From a virus, in the IMG/VR virus record IMGVR_UViG_3300032116_000064, positions 37,538 through 101,537 of that record: 64,000 nt of DNA; one strand, given 5' to 3'. Numbering within the stretch: the first letter of the stretch is position 1; each line of letters starts with the position of its first letter. The notes under the pieces are model-generated. The model saw nothing but the letters and a program-made list of their open reading frames with translations. It searched no databases and was not told the origin of the DNA. Below are positions 1-8,530 of the stretch, piece by piece. The position numbers and the translations under genes were made by a program.

Positions 1-9
1 CTTTCCGAT

Positions 10-243
10 ATGTCAATTTGCATACAAGGAACATGTTTTAACTGTGGTGCTTGCCAATGGATGGCAGTTGATGGAAACTGGGTCAAAGTTCATCCAGTAT
101 ATTTTACACCAATACAAAATGGATGCTTTACAAGCACTTTGGAAAATTCATATATTAATATGCCCAATTGTAACTGTCTTCCACCAGCATTTCCAACAAA
201 TCAATCACAAGGATTTGAAATAACCCCCTGTTTTAGACTGTAA
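10..243 (+). CDS. Small cysteine-rich protein, unknown, possibly 5'-truncated
   Basis: Encodes 77 residues with eight cysteines, including a CFNCGAC cluster near the N-terminus and a CNC pair near residue 55. This pattern suggests metal binding or disulphides. No signal peptide or membrane segment is visible. The frame is open to the left edge of the window and no ribosome-binding site can be seen before the ATG at 10, so the true start may lie outside. It sits directly upstream of another Cys-containing protein in the structural block. I do not recognise the family. Confidence 0.55.
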   Translation: MSICIQGTCFNCGACQWMAVDGNWVKVHPVYFTPIQNGCFTSTLENSYINMPNCNCLPPAFPTNQSQGFEITPCFRL

Positions 244-294
244 AAATACCTATAATATAAGTAAAAGGATAAGTTATATCTGAAAGGAATAAAT

Positions 295-894
295 ATGAAA
301 CTTAAAAATCAAGTAACAATTCAGCCACCACCATATTCTGATAACAGCGGAAGGATAATCAATCCTAATGCTATTACTACTGATAGTATAGATCTAATAT
401 TTATAGATAACCCTAAAACCAAGACGTTAAACGTACAAATATTACCATTATCTGTTACTGCCAATTTATGGAGTGGAGACAATTATACATTAATTGGTGA
501 TTGGACTAAATCTCAAGCGGAAAAAAAATTAGAGGAATTAATGAGTAATAATCCTGCTGTATATTTGCGATCACTTTATCCAAAGACTCTAGAAGAAAAC
601 CCCAATCATCCCGGCACTGTTCTGTCTAAGATGATTAAAAGTGTTGGTATTCAAATGACAGACAGTTGCTCTTGTAAGCGTCATGCTCTAGAAATGAATG
701 AAAAGGGCAACGATTGGTGTGAGCAAAATATAGATACTATTGTTGGGTGGCTAAGAGATGAAGCCAAGCGTAGAAACTTACCATTTATGGACGCTCTTGG
801 TAAATTACTAGTAGGCAGGGCTATTAAAAAGTCCCGTAAATTGCTAGCAAATGAACCAGTTCCAGAAAATGACGAAGAATTAGATAGTATTTAG
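295..894 (+). CDS. Conserved CxC-motif protein (CSCxxHAxxMN), function unknown
   Basis: A 199-residue protein preceded by a good ribosome-binding site (GAAAGGA). The C-terminal half carries a compact motif: C125-S-C127 followed by H130 and MN, then C142, then the helical run IDTIVGWLRDEAKRR. The C-x-C plus later Cys and His could bind a metal. From memory, this motif with its trailing helix recurs in planctomycete genomes and in phages, without an established function. The first 110 residues look like a separate domain containing the polyproline stretch QPPPY. It precedes the likely head-tail adaptor, so a virion role is possible. A host-like regulatory protein is the alternative. Confidence 0.7.
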   Translation: MKLKNQVTIQPPPYSDNSGRIINPNAITTDSIDLIFIDNPKTKTLNVQILPLSVTANLWSGDNYTLIGDWTKSQAEKKLEELMSNNPAVYLRSLYPKTLEENPNHPGTVLSKMIKSVGIQMTDSCSCKRHALEMNEKGNDWCEQNIDTIVGWLRDEAKRRNLPFMDALGKLLVGRAIKKSRKLLANEPVPENDEELDSI

Positions 895-896
895 TT

Positions 897-944
897 TTGG
901 TGTATACTATACTAGATAAACTAACCTAATAACAGGGACACATT
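897..944 (+). promoter_or_regulatory. Candidate late promoter, GTGTATA motif, site 1
   Basis: The gap before the gene at 945 contains GTGTATACTATACTAGA at 900-916. Nearly the same string is found at 7156-7172 before the tail tube gene, and a weaker version at 39317-39335. In each case the motif lies 41-45 bases before the start codon. A promoter function is inferred from position and recurrence only. Confidence 0.5.
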
Positions 945-1463
945 ATGTCTTGGCGTAGTCAAATACCATTAATTGTTAGGCATCTAATAAATGACCTTGA
1001 CCAAGAAAAATACAAGTATTCTGACGAAAGAATAGAAACATCTATTCTAGTTAGCGCACAATTGCTGTCAATTGAAACAGATTTTACTAATTCATACATT
1101 ATAGATATTGCTAACGGTGGGTTATCTCCAGATCCAACTGAAGGTATGATAGATAACGCCTTCATAAATCTTACTGCTCTTAAATCAGCATGTATTATAA
1201 TTGGAAGTGAGTTAAAAACAGAAGCTTCAAATGCTATATCTATAAAAGATGGTCCTTCAGCAATAGATCTACGTGGAGTAGCATCTACGTTATCTATTCT
1301 ATATAAAGATCTATCTGATAAATATTCTAAACTGTTATTAGATTATCGCGCTGGCAATAGTATTGCTGGACATGCAATTCTTGGCCCATATAGTCCCGCT
1401 AGTGATTATGTCGTAAGAACGCATGGCGATTACGATTCTCGGGGTGGTTATTTTAGATATTAA
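945..1463 (+). CDS. Putative head-tail adaptor (gp6-like connector)
   Basis: A 172-residue, mostly helical protein with its own ribosome-binding site (CAGGGAC) and a candidate late promoter upstream. The N-terminal 110 residues are rich in amphipathic helices (DERIETSILVSAQLLSIE, then FINLTALKSACIIIG). That layout resembles gp6-like adaptor proteins that sit under the portal. Its size, helical content and place ahead of likely neck and tail-completion genes support this role. The C-terminal 40 residues are Gly/Tyr/Ser-rich and probably flexible. No diagnostic motif is present, so the assignment rests on gene order and secondary-structure character. Confidence 0.45.
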   Translation: MSWRSQIPLIVRHLINDLDQEKYKYSDERIETSILVSAQLLSIETDFTNSYIIDIANGGLSPDPTEGMIDNAFINLTALKSACIIIGSELKTEASNAISIKDGPSAIDLRGVASTLSILYKDLSDKYSKLLLDYRAGNSIAGHAILGPYSPASDYVVRTHGDYDSRGGYFRY

Positions 1464-1475
1464 TGGAGGCTCGAA

Positions 1476-2441
1476 ATGACGGCTAAAAATAAGGATGCTT
1501 TGATAGCATATGTAACTGGAGTTTTAGCAGATAATAATGCTGGACAAATATCAGCCGCTGATGTTCGTATCAGTATAATTGATACAATTGATTCTATAGT
1601 TCCTATTGTTAGCAGTGGGGACTTTTATAGTTATCCATTTATCAAAAATGTTAGAATTAAAAGAACTGACGGCGATGGAGATACTGGACATTTAATTGTG
1701 GATTCTGGTATAAAATTCTCAGATGATTCTATACAATATGTAGCTTACCCCGGAGCTATGGCAATTTCTCATACAGGATTAGCTCAACTAAATATTGGCG
1801 ATCCTCACCCACAATATGTTCCAGCCGATGGTGGCAGAGCATTTACACAGAATGTTGCTCTAGGAAATAAATGGGTCAACGCTAGTGGTAGTTCCATAGT
1901 ACAATCTACAACCGGCAAAGGATTACAATTTATATACTCAACAGACCCACTTAGAGAAACTATTAATGTTGGTAGCGGAACACAATTTACATTCTTAAAA
2001 GATAGATCTGTTCTAAATTCATCTAGAGGAGTTGCTAAAGCTTGGATCAGATTCCAAGGTAGTGGCATCGGTGGAGATGGAAGTCCAGCTGTTCTAGATG
2101 CCTATAATGTATCTGGTATTAAAAAAGAAGATAGGGGCAAATTTACTATTATATTTGCATCTGGTATTTTAAAAGATAACAACTATGTTGCTATTGGTCA
2201 TAGTAATGGTAGAAGTACATCTGCTAGTAGAGAAGACTTTAGTGAAAACACTGTTGCTATGGTATCTAGAGTTGGCGATGATGCTCAAAAGTTACGATCT
2301 GTGAGCTTTGTTGTTATGGGTGAAGACACTGGCACGTATTTAGATGGTATAGTTAATGATTTAGTTGTATTTGGTACAGAACCCGGAGGTAGTGGTAATC
2401 CACCTACCGTAGTTATAAATCCAAACTACACAGCTTACTAA
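1476..2441 (+). CDS. Tail fibre or spike protein
   Basis: A 321-residue protein preceded by a strong ribosome-binding site (GGAGG). The N-terminal 50 residues are helical and resemble fibre attachment domains. Near residue 100 is a HTGLAQLNIGDPHPQYV segment of the kind seen in many phage tail fibres. The C-terminal half is beta-rich with repeated short strands (GKFTIIFASGILKDNNYVA, SVSFVVMGED) and ends in a Gly/Pro-rich tail, as expected of a receptor-binding or tip domain. It is followed immediately by a second fibre gene, so the two probably form one host-recognition module inserted among the neck genes. Confidence 0.65.
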   Translation: MTAKNKDALIAYVTGVLADNNAGQISAADVRISIIDTIDSIVPIVSSGDFYSYPFIKNVRIKRTDGDGDTGHLIVDSGIKFSDDSIQYVAYPGAMAISHTGLAQLNIGDPHPQYVPADGGRAFTQNVALGNKWVNASGSSIVQSTTGKGLQFIYSTDPLRETINVGSGTQFTFLKDRSVLNSSRGVAKAWIRFQGSGIGGDGSPAVLDAYNVSGIKKEDRGKFTIIFASGILKDNNYVAIGHSNGRSTSASREDFSENTVAMVSRVGDDAQKLRSVSFVVMGEDTGTYLDGIVNDLVVFGTEPGGSGNPPTVVINPNYTAY

Positions 2442-2448
2442 ATAAAAT

Positions 2449-4548
2449 ATGATTAAGTTATATGATCGTATAAAAGAATTAAGTTATGTGATTGGCACCG
2501 GTAACATTACGTTATCTGGTGCCACTCGCGGATTTTCTACATTCTCATCTTGTTATTCCAATGGTGATGCTTTATTTTATGGGATCACTGACGGCACTGT
2601 GTATGAACTTGGTTCTGGATTATACGTATCTTCATCTAATCAGATACAACGCTTTCCCGTAAAATCTACTAATAACAATTCTCTTGTAAATTTTACAGAA
2701 GGAACCAAAGAGGTATATGTAAACTATCCAGCTACCAACTCTGTTTTTAATACTTCTGGTATAAATCCAGTTCCTCAAAGTAGTGGCTTGGCTTTTTGGA
2801 CTTCTTCCAACTCATTATCATACAATGACAATCTTATTTTTAATTCTGGAAATAGTAGATTAGGACTTAATAAGTCTTCTCCATCTGTTGCTTTAGATAT
2901 TGGTGGAAGTTTAGCTTATTCACAATTAAGAGTTTCTGGTATAAGCGTTAGTGAGTCTGGCATATATTTTCCTTCTGGTAATAATGGATTATCATCTTAT
3001 TCCGGTGGAAGACAACTAGTACACTTTCAGCCAAATCAATTAAGTTCACAGTTGTCTCAAGTGTTGCAACTCAGTGGAATTGTAAATCAAAATATTGTAC
3101 TCAAAAAACAAAATTCAAACATGGTCTTTGCTGGACCTTCCGGTTATTGTAATCCTCCATGCGGCCCAGACTATCCATCTTTTAGACTATTAAATAAGTA
3201 TGATATACCACAAGAAATTCCAAATCTTGATGTTGGCAACGATGATAGCTCTGTTACATTTTTAAGGATCTTCTTACCAAATGGTTTACCAGATAATGTC
3301 TATAGAGATATAAATGCTATTGAAGTTAATAGTAATAGCAATGTTTTTGCAGTAAATGGGTTGGGTCATATTGAAATTGGCACAATAGGTTATTCGCAAG
3401 TTCTTGATTTAGACGATACTATGAATTCTGTTTCTGGTGTATCTGGAATCATATATTCTGTATCGGGAGCGTTAAATTCTAGAATTACAGCAGTGTCTGG
3501 AGTAATAAACTCAGCATCTGGAGCATTAAATTCTAGGATTACATCAGTGTCTGGTTATTTAGACAACAGAATATCAAATATTAATAACTTTATATCAAAT
3601 CCAAATAATAATTTATGGAATGCTCGACTTTCTTTGAGTTCGACTGATTCTACATATAGTGGCAGTGGAACATCATTATACTTAACCCAACACCTTGGTA
3701 ATGCTATTTCATTGTATAATGGCTCTTCTTGGCAGACCATGCAATTTAATTCTAAGTTAGTTTCTAATTTTTCTTCTTTAAGTCCAAACACTATCTATGA
3801 TGTTTTTGGATATTTAAATAACAATGATATTAGTTTTGAATTGACTCCTTGGTCAATGTACACACCTTATGATCCAGAGACTCCAGAAATAGAACCGGTA
3901 AACTCATCAAGAACTATTAATTTATCAACAGTTGATGGAGTATATTGTAAATCTGGGAATAATACCAGAAGATATATTGGCACTATAAGAACATCTAGTT
4001 CTGGTTTTCTTGACAATGAATCTGATAGATTAATATGCAATTTTTACAATAAAATCAAAAAAATAATTCGATCAGATGTAAATTCAATCAATAATGATCC
4101 ATATTTTACCTTTTCGTGGATTTATCCAACCAACGTTATAAGGCAAATTCCATACATATCAGAAGTTTCTGTAGTTAATGGCTTAAATTCTAATATAGAC
4201 TTAAAAGTAATACTAGAAATATTGATACCATATGTTAGATCAGAATACACTCTTGGTATTATAAGAAAGCCAGAAATAAATAATATCTTAGAAAGTATAG
4301 ATAACGATGCAACTTTTGATTACTATGCTGCCATTGTGCTATCTGGAACCAATGGCTTAGTAACCACAGAAAATATTGGTGGAGACTATCAAGATGGATT
4401 ACAAAAAACTATTTCCGCCTCTATATACTGTCAGCCGGTTGGATATGAAAAGTATCATGCTATAGAAAAATCTAGACTTGGTTCGCCCGTAGTATATGGT
4501 AACAGGGTAGTAGGCAGCTATGGAATTATGGGAACATACGAATGTTAA
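2449..4548 (+). CDS. Tail fibre protein with conserved C-terminal phage fibre domain
   Basis: A 699-residue Ser/Gly/Asn-rich fibre protein. Residues about 325-380 hold VSG-containing repeats (SGALNSRIT twice, 18 residues apart), typical of trimeric fibre shafts. Residues about 395-560 match, from memory, a widespread phage fibre domain. It has the order: a TYSGSG-like strand, then ISLYNGSSWQ, then YDVFGYLNNNDISFEL, then DGVYCKSGNNTRRYIGTIRT, then a NFYNK segment. A globular region of about 140 residues follows. No strong ribosome-binding site precedes it, so translation is probably coupled to the upstream fibre gene eight bases away. The gene overlaps the next one by seven bases. Confidence 0.75.
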   Translation: MIKLYDRIKELSYVIGTGNITLSGATRGFSTFSSCYSNGDALFYGITDGTVYELGSGLYVSSSNQIQRFPVKSTNNNSLVNFTEGTKEVYVNYPATNSVFNTSGINPVPQSSGLAFWTSSNSLSYNDNLIFNSGNSRLGLNKSSPSVALDIGGSLAYSQLRVSGISVSESGIYFPSGNNGLSSYSGGRQLVHFQPNQLSSQLSQVLQLSGIVNQNIVLKKQNSNMVFAGPSGYCNPPCGPDYPSFRLLNKYDIPQEIPNLDVGNDDSSVTFLRIFLPNGLPDNVYRDINAIEVNSNSNVFAVNGLGHIEIGTIGYSQVLDLDDTMNSVSGVSGIIYSVSGALNSRITAVSGVINSASGALNSRITSVSGYLDNRISNINNFISNPNNNLWNARLSLSSTDSTYSGSGTSLYLTQHLGNAISLYNGSSWQTMQFNSKLVSNFSSLSPNTIYDVFGYLNNNDISFELTPWSMYTPYDPETPEIEPVNSSRTINLSTVDGVYCKSGNNTRRYIGTIRTSSSGFLDNESDRLICNFYNKIKKIIRSDVNSINNDPYFTFSWIYPTNVIRQIPYISEVSVVNGLNSNIDLKVILEILIPYVRSEYTLGIIRKPEINNILESIDNDATFDYYAAIVLSGTNGLVTTENIGGDYQDGLQKTISASIYCQPVGYEKYHAIEKSRLGSPVVYGNRVVGSYGIMGTYEC
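3466..3554 (+). repeat. 54-bp imperfect tandem repeat in fibre gene
   Basis: A segment beginning GGAGCGTTAAATTCTAGAAT at 3466 recurs at 3520 with a few substitutions, giving an 18-residue protein period. The repeat encodes SGALNSRIT followed by a variable VSG-containing half. It is consistent with fibre-shaft repeats that can expand or contract. Confidence 0.7.
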
Positions 4549-5054
4549 ACATTTTATTATCTAAATTACAAAATATTATACCTATTAAAGCTATAGTGGA
4601 AAGAAATTCTACTATTGATATAGAATATTTTATAGACAATATGCCATCTGAGTCTCAATTATTACAAATTAGTAATATTATAGATCAGTGGCCTCTTGAA
4701 AAAATAAAATTAGAAAAAATTAAGTTATTAGATGAATCTTGGAAAGTAAGACTTAGAACTGGATGGGAAACTCCAGATGGATATAATCTCGGTATAGATA
4801 TATCTGACGTTACTCTTTTGAATGGAGCTTTCACATTGGCTAAGGAAGCGTCTTTAATGGGTATGAATAATCCCACATCTATTGTAGATTTAGATGGGGC
4901 TTCACATTCACTATCTTTACAAGATCTAACTACGTTAATGTTGCAATACGGACAAGCAAGAGCATCTTTAAGTAATTCATATGCATCCATAAAACAATCA
5001 ATAAATATGGCAACTACAACAGAAGAATTAGAAGCTATAAACACTAATATATAG
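4542..5054 (+). CDS. DUF4376-like fibre-associated protein
   Basis: A 170-residue protein whose C-terminal two thirds resembles the DUF4376 family of phage tail-fibre-associated proteins. Residues about 70-100 read YNLGIDISDVTLLNGAFTLA, followed by a DLDGASHSLSLQDL stretch and a helical YGQARASLSNSYASIKQSI segment. Family members usually lie next to or at the end of tail-fibre genes and may act in fibre assembly or attachment. The start codon lies inside the end of the preceding fibre gene, indicating translational coupling. The assignment to DUF4376 is from memory of the motif. Confidence 0.6.
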   Translation: MLNILLSKLQNIIPIKAIVERNSTIDIEYFIDNMPSESQLLQISNIIDQWPLEKIKLEKIKLLDESWKVRLRTGWETPDGYNLGIDISDVTLLNGAFTLAKEASLMGMNNPTSIVDLDGASHSLSLQDLTTLMLQYGQARASLSNSYASIKQSINMATTTEELEAINTNI

Positions 5055-5062
5055 GTATTAAT

Positions 5063-5545
5063 ATGCCAGTAAACGTACCAGAAAGTGTATTCGACAAGTA
5101 CTATGATGTTATAGATTCTACTTTTGACATATTTGGAGTAGTTTGTAAACTTGTTACTACCAATAAAATAGAAGAAGTAATATATAATCCTAGCAATAAT
5201 ATACCAGAAAGAAATTCTATTAATGCTCATCGTATAAACAATCCAGATTATGAGCGATCCAATAAAATCATAAGGGAAGTAGAAGTATATAATGAGATAA
5301 AATTAAAAGTATACTGGAATCCAAGAGATTGGATCAACGTTGCTGGAGATATACAAGTTCCCAATAATGTGATACAAACAATCGGCTTTATGAAAGATTT
5401 GCCACTAATATTGAAATCTAAAGCTTTAATAGTCCATAAAGGAATAGAAGACTACAAAGAAATGAGATTTGAAAGAATGGGTGAGCATATACCAGTTGGA
5501 TTAAGACAAGATAGATATTTTTCTTGTTTATGGAGTAGAGCATGA
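5063..5545 (+). CDS. Putative neck or head-closure protein
   Basis: A 160-residue protein, helical at the N-terminus and beta-rich in the C-terminal half. It includes LKVYWNPRDWINVAGDIQVP, suggestive of a small beta-barrel, and ends YFSCLWSRA. Head-closure (stopper) proteins are of this size and fold class and lie between the adaptor and tail-completion genes, as here. There is no catalytic motif. It overlaps the next gene by four bases (ATGA), so the two are probably made together. The assignment is by synteny. Confidence 0.4.
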   Translation: MPVNVPESVFDKYYDVIDSTFDIFGVVCKLVTTNKIEEVIYNPSNNIPERNSINAHRINNPDYERSNKIIREVEVYNEIKLKVYWNPRDWINVAGDIQVPNNVIQTIGFMKDLPLILKSKALIVHKGIEDYKEMRFERMGEHIPVGLRQDRYFSCLWSRA

Positions 5546-6177
5546 GTATCTCTCTAAAATTATTAGATTCAGTAGATGAAGTAGAGAGCAAAATATTATC
5601 TGCTATTTCTTCGAATTTTAATTCCTTAATGAAATCAAACAAGACTAAAATATTTAATGAAATCAAACTCTTAATTCCTTCATGGATATCTAATCAACCA
5701 GAAATTAGTTCTTTATCTTCTAGTGACCCCCAATCATTAGTTGGACAATTCGGTATAACTATTGACCCATCTTCGATTATAAATAGTATAATATCCGCTG
5801 TTGTTAACTCATGTTCCGTATCTATAGTTCCATATGACAGTAAACTAAAAAATGGCGGAATTGAGATCAATATACAACCAGATAATTTTGCTAATCTCAT
5901 TGGACTTCCACAAGGGCATTCAACTTATTTAGGTGGCGACCTACATTGGTTAGATTGGTTATTAAATAGGGGTGATGAAATAATAGTAGTTGGTTATCAA
6001 TACAACCCACAAACTGGTTTAGGCAGATCTAAACTAGGAAATATGAAATCTGGCGGATCTTTTAGAGTGCCTCCACAATTTTCTGGTACTCAAGACAATA
6101 ACTTTATAACTCGCTCATTAGTAGGGGCCGAACAAGAAAAACAAATAGCCAAGATCTTTGAAAAAATACTAAACTAA
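5542..6177 (+). CDS. Putative neck protein, gp10-like
   Basis: A 211-residue protein with a helical N-terminal third. A central region contains VGLPQ-like turns and the distinctive LHWLDWLLNRGDEIIVVGYQ segment. A C-terminal helix EQEKQIAKIFEKIL follows a Gly/Phe-rich loop. Size and position (after head closure, before tail completion) fit the HK97 gp10-like neck or tail-completion class. I cannot identify the family directly, so the function is inferred from gene order. Confidence 0.4.
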   Translation: MSISLKLLDSVDEVESKILSAISSNFNSLMKSNKTKIFNEIKLLIPSWISNQPEISSLSSSDPQSLVGQFGITIDPSSIINSIISAVVNSCSVSIVPYDSKLKNGGIEINIQPDNFANLIGLPQGHSTYLGGDLHWLDWLLNRGDEIIVVGYQYNPQTGLGRSKLGNMKSGGSFRVPPQFSGTQDNNFITRSLVGAEQEKQIAKIFEKILN

Positions 6178-6178
6178 A

Positions 6179-7150
6179 ATGAATTATTTAAACTTAAAGG
6201 GTTTTGATAGCGTATTCGACACAACTCTTAACAATGAGTTGCAAGATAATATTGTTGAATTTTTAGAGTGGTCCCTTTTAGAAAAGGGTAACTATATGAA
6301 TGTTTCACTTGGGGAATTATCTCCAGAAGGAATAGATTATAGTAAACTAAGAATATCTTCTAATTCATCTTTTCCAAGCGGTAAGGCTTGGGAGGGATTT
6401 AGACAAAACTGGATTTGGCAAAGTGGCGTTTCTTACAATCCTCCTCCCATAGTAGGGAATAATCATGCTATACCCGGTATTTCTGGAATATATGTAAATA
6501 ATGTATTTTATCCATCAAATACTAGTGGAACATATGCTCACAAAGTAGATTATTTCAATGGTCGCGTTGTATTTAATAACATAATCCCAACAAATAGTGT
6601 AGTAAAAGCTGAATATAGTTATAGATATATAAATGTAGTATATGCTAATAGTTTACCTTGGTTAACAGAAGTTCAGTATTCATCCCTAAACTTAGGGGAA
6701 GACTTTGATGATCTTAATAAAGGTAAATATGATATTCCCGCAGAAGCTAGAATTCAATTGCCTGCTATAGCCATTGAGATTGTTCCAAGAAGAACATTGA
6801 AAGGTTATCAACTCGGCGGTGGTCAGTGGGTAGATACCGACATTTTGTTCCACTGTTTAGCTGAAGATGAATATACTCGTAATAAATTAGTAGATATTAT
6901 ATCCTTACAAAATGATAAAACTATATATATGTTTAATAGTAATGCTATAGCAAGGAGTGGGTCTTTTCCGTTGGATTATCATGGTTTTCCTGTTTCTGGA
7001 GCTTTAAGATACCCAGACTTGGTAGAAAATTACTATCGCGGAAATTTACGCCTTAAAAACTCTAGTGTTCAAAATATGAAAGTAGTAAATAGTAATTTTT
7101 ACGCTGGTATTGTGAGAATGACATTAGAAACAATCGAAACATCAATATAA
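6179..7150 (+). CDS. Putative tail-completion/terminator protein
   Basis: A 323-residue protein. It begins with an amphipathic helix containing NELQDNIVEFLEWSLLEKGN and continues as beta-rich sequence (GISGIYVNNVFYPSN, GRVVFNNIIPTNSVVKAEYSY). A segment near residue 200 reads LPAIAIEIVPRRTLKGYQLG, and a conserved-looking HCLAEDEYTRNKLVDIISLQ follows. This mix is typical of proteins that cap the tail tube or join it to the neck. It lies immediately before the tail tube gene and after the neck candidates. Function is inferred from this context, with no motif to prove it. Confidence 0.45.
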   Translation: MNYLNLKGFDSVFDTTLNNELQDNIVEFLEWSLLEKGNYMNVSLGELSPEGIDYSKLRISSNSSFPSGKAWEGFRQNWIWQSGVSYNPPPIVGNNHAIPGISGIYVNNVFYPSNTSGTYAHKVDYFNGRVVFNNIIPTNSVVKAEYSYRYINVVYANSLPWLTEVQYSSLNLGEDFDDLNKGKYDIPAEARIQLPAIAIEIVPRRTLKGYQLGGGQWVDTDILFHCLAEDEYTRNKLVDIISLQNDKTIYMFNSNAIARSGSFPLDYHGFPVSGALRYPDLVENYYRGNLRLKNSSVQNMKVVNSNFYAGIVRMTLETIETSI

Positions 7151-7200
7151 TTTTAGTGTATAACTAACTAGAGCTTACCATCTTAAAATAGGAGAGAATT
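7151..7200 (+). promoter_or_regulatory. Candidate late promoter and strong RBS, GTGTATA motif, site 2
   Basis: GTGTATAACTAACTAGA at 7156-7172 closely matches the motif at 900-916, and is preceded by the same TTTT run. It sits 45 bases before the tail tube ATG. A strong GGAGAG ribosome-binding site at 7191-7196 follows. High expression of a tail tube gene is expected, which fits. Confidence 0.55.
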
Positions 7201-8427
7201 ATGCCCGCTTCAAACAATAATAGAATTTTTTATGCTTGCCAAGCAGTGGCCCTTCACCCACAGCAAACTAATGCACAAACCGGTGCTTTATCAAATTACG
7301 GTGCTGCAACAGTTTTACACGGCGTACAAAGCGTAGGTATCAATACAACATTTAATTTAGAGCAAGTATTTGAACTAGGTCAAATTCATATTTATGAAAA
7401 TATTGAAGGTGTGCCAGACGTTGAAGTAACTCTTGAAAAGGTACTTGATGGTTATCCATTAATGTATCACGTTGCAACAGCCGCCGTGGCAACTGATAAT
7501 TCTACAACCGGTGCCGCTAAAGCTTCTCTAGTCGCTAGAACAAAATACAGATGCAATGTTGGTCTAGGCATTTTCTCGGATACTGTTTCTCACGTTGGCG
7601 ATGATTCAGCTACACCAATAGAAGTTTTAATGAGCGGAATGTATGTTAGTAGTATTGGTTATACTATTCCTGTAGATGGCAATGCTACTGAGTCACTTAC
7701 ATTGGTTGGCAACCACAAGCAATGGAATACTAGTCCATCAGTAGCAACCAATGCTGTTGTTAGAACTCTTACATCTGGAACAAATTACTATGACGGTCCC
7801 GGCAATTTTAGCGGTGGTGCTGGAGGTCCAGCATTCAGAGGTGGAGTACAAAGAAGAGAAAATGTTGCTTTAAATGGTTCTGTGCTTCCCGTATCAATCA
7901 AGGGAGTTGTAGGAACTACTACTGGCAATGCTTGGACGGGCGGAACAGCCGCTACTGGAGTACCTAGAGTACACTTACAGAATATTAGCATAAGTTGTGA
8001 CTTAAATCGTGAAAGTGTACAGGAACTTGGAAGAAAAGCTCCATATACAAGATATGCAAATTTCCCTGTAGAAGTTACATGTGAAATTGAAGCTCTTTGT
8101 GCTTCTGGGGACTTTGTACAGGCATTAGAAGAAGGCATTAAGGGCGGTACTGTGAATGGGGTAAGTTATGCTCTCGGTACAGAAAATTATGGAAATAATA
8201 CTCCAAATGAAACCATCTTAATCAGATTACATGATGGTACATGTTTTGACCTTGGTAATAAAAACAGATTATCATCTATTAACTATACGGGCGGTGACGC
8301 TGGTGGTGGTAATGTAACAACTACATATAGTTATAGCACCTTTAATGCTCTAAGCGTTTTCCACCCCTTGGATCCAGCCGGAAGCACTGTTGCTCCAGTT
8401 GGTGGATTTAAGTTTAATGGTCAGTAA
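7201..8427 (+). CDS. Major tail tube protein
   Basis: A 408-residue, beta-rich protein with the segment GVQSVGINTTFNLEQVFELG near residue 45. This is followed by YENIEGVPDVEVTLEKVLDG, a pattern I associate with phage tail tube subunits. It has its own promoter-like motif and a strong ribosome-binding site, and lies just before the tail chaperones and tape measure, the standard position. The middle (about residues 185-240) is Gly-rich and may be a surface insertion or extra domain. Compared with minimal tail tube proteins (150-250 residues), it carries a large addition. No sheath gene is visible nearby in this window. Confidence 0.75.
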   Translation: MPASNNNRIFYACQAVALHPQQTNAQTGALSNYGAATVLHGVQSVGINTTFNLEQVFELGQIHIYENIEGVPDVEVTLEKVLDGYPLMYHVATAAVATDNSTTGAAKASLVARTKYRCNVGLGIFSDTVSHVGDDSATPIEVLMSGMYVSSIGYTIPVDGNATESLTLVGNHKQWNTSPSVATNAVVRTLTSGTNYYDGPGNFSGGAGGPAFRGGVQRRENVALNGSVLPVSIKGVVGTTTGNAWTGGTAATGVPRVHLQNISISCDLNRESVQELGRKAPYTRYANFPVEVTCEIEALCASGDFVQALEEGIKGGTVNGVSYALGTENYGNNTPNETILIRLHDGTCFDLGNKNRLSSINYTGGDAGGGNVTTTYSYSTFNALSVFHPLDPAGSTVAPVGGFKFNGQ

Positions 8428-8471
8428 TATATCGTTTAGCTAAAACTTAATAGGATTTTTAAGGAAACAAA

Positions 8472-8513
8472 ATGAGACTCCCGCTTGTGAGAAAGCTGTA
8501 TGAAGCATCATGA
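8472..8513 (+). CDS. Short leader ORF overlapping the tail chaperone start
   Basis: A 13-codon frame (MRLPLVRKLYEAS) starts at ATG 8472 with an ideally spaced ribosome-binding site AAGGA at 8461-8465. It ends at TGA 8511-8513, inside the next gene, whose ATG at 8500 has only a weak GAGAAAG site. Its whole length lies within a hairpin region (8477-8521). It may be a leader peptide that couples translation to the chaperone. Alternatively it is the true start of the chaperone through a +1 shift near TCA TGA. No direct proof is possible here. Confidence 0.4.
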   Translation: MRLPLVRKLYEAS

Positions 8514-8530
8514 GCGGGAGTTTTTCGTTT
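8477..8530 (+). terminator. Inverted repeat with T-run: attenuator or terminator
   Basis: ACTCCCGCT at 8477-8485 pairs perfectly with AGCGGGAGT at 8513-8521, extendable by G-T wobbles on both sides. A TTTTTCGTTTC tract follows. The loop is about 27 bases. The structure has the form of an intrinsic terminator after the tail tube gene, yet it overlaps the coding start of the tail chaperone. Ribosomes translating the leader at 8472 would melt it, so it may act as an attenuator that lowers chaperone expression relative to tail tube. Confidence 0.55.

Noticed and set aside
4685-5230. 181-codon open frame on the minus strand
   Set aside because: It lies antisense to two well-placed virion genes, has no good ribosome-binding site, and its composition (Tyr/Ile/Ser/Phe-rich) is what the complement of an A/T-rich gene gives.
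7788-8138. 116-codon open frame on the minus strand inside the tail tube gene
   Set aside because: It is antisense to the tail tube coding sequence. The Pro/Ala-rich translation reflects the Gly/Ala/Thr codons of the real gene.
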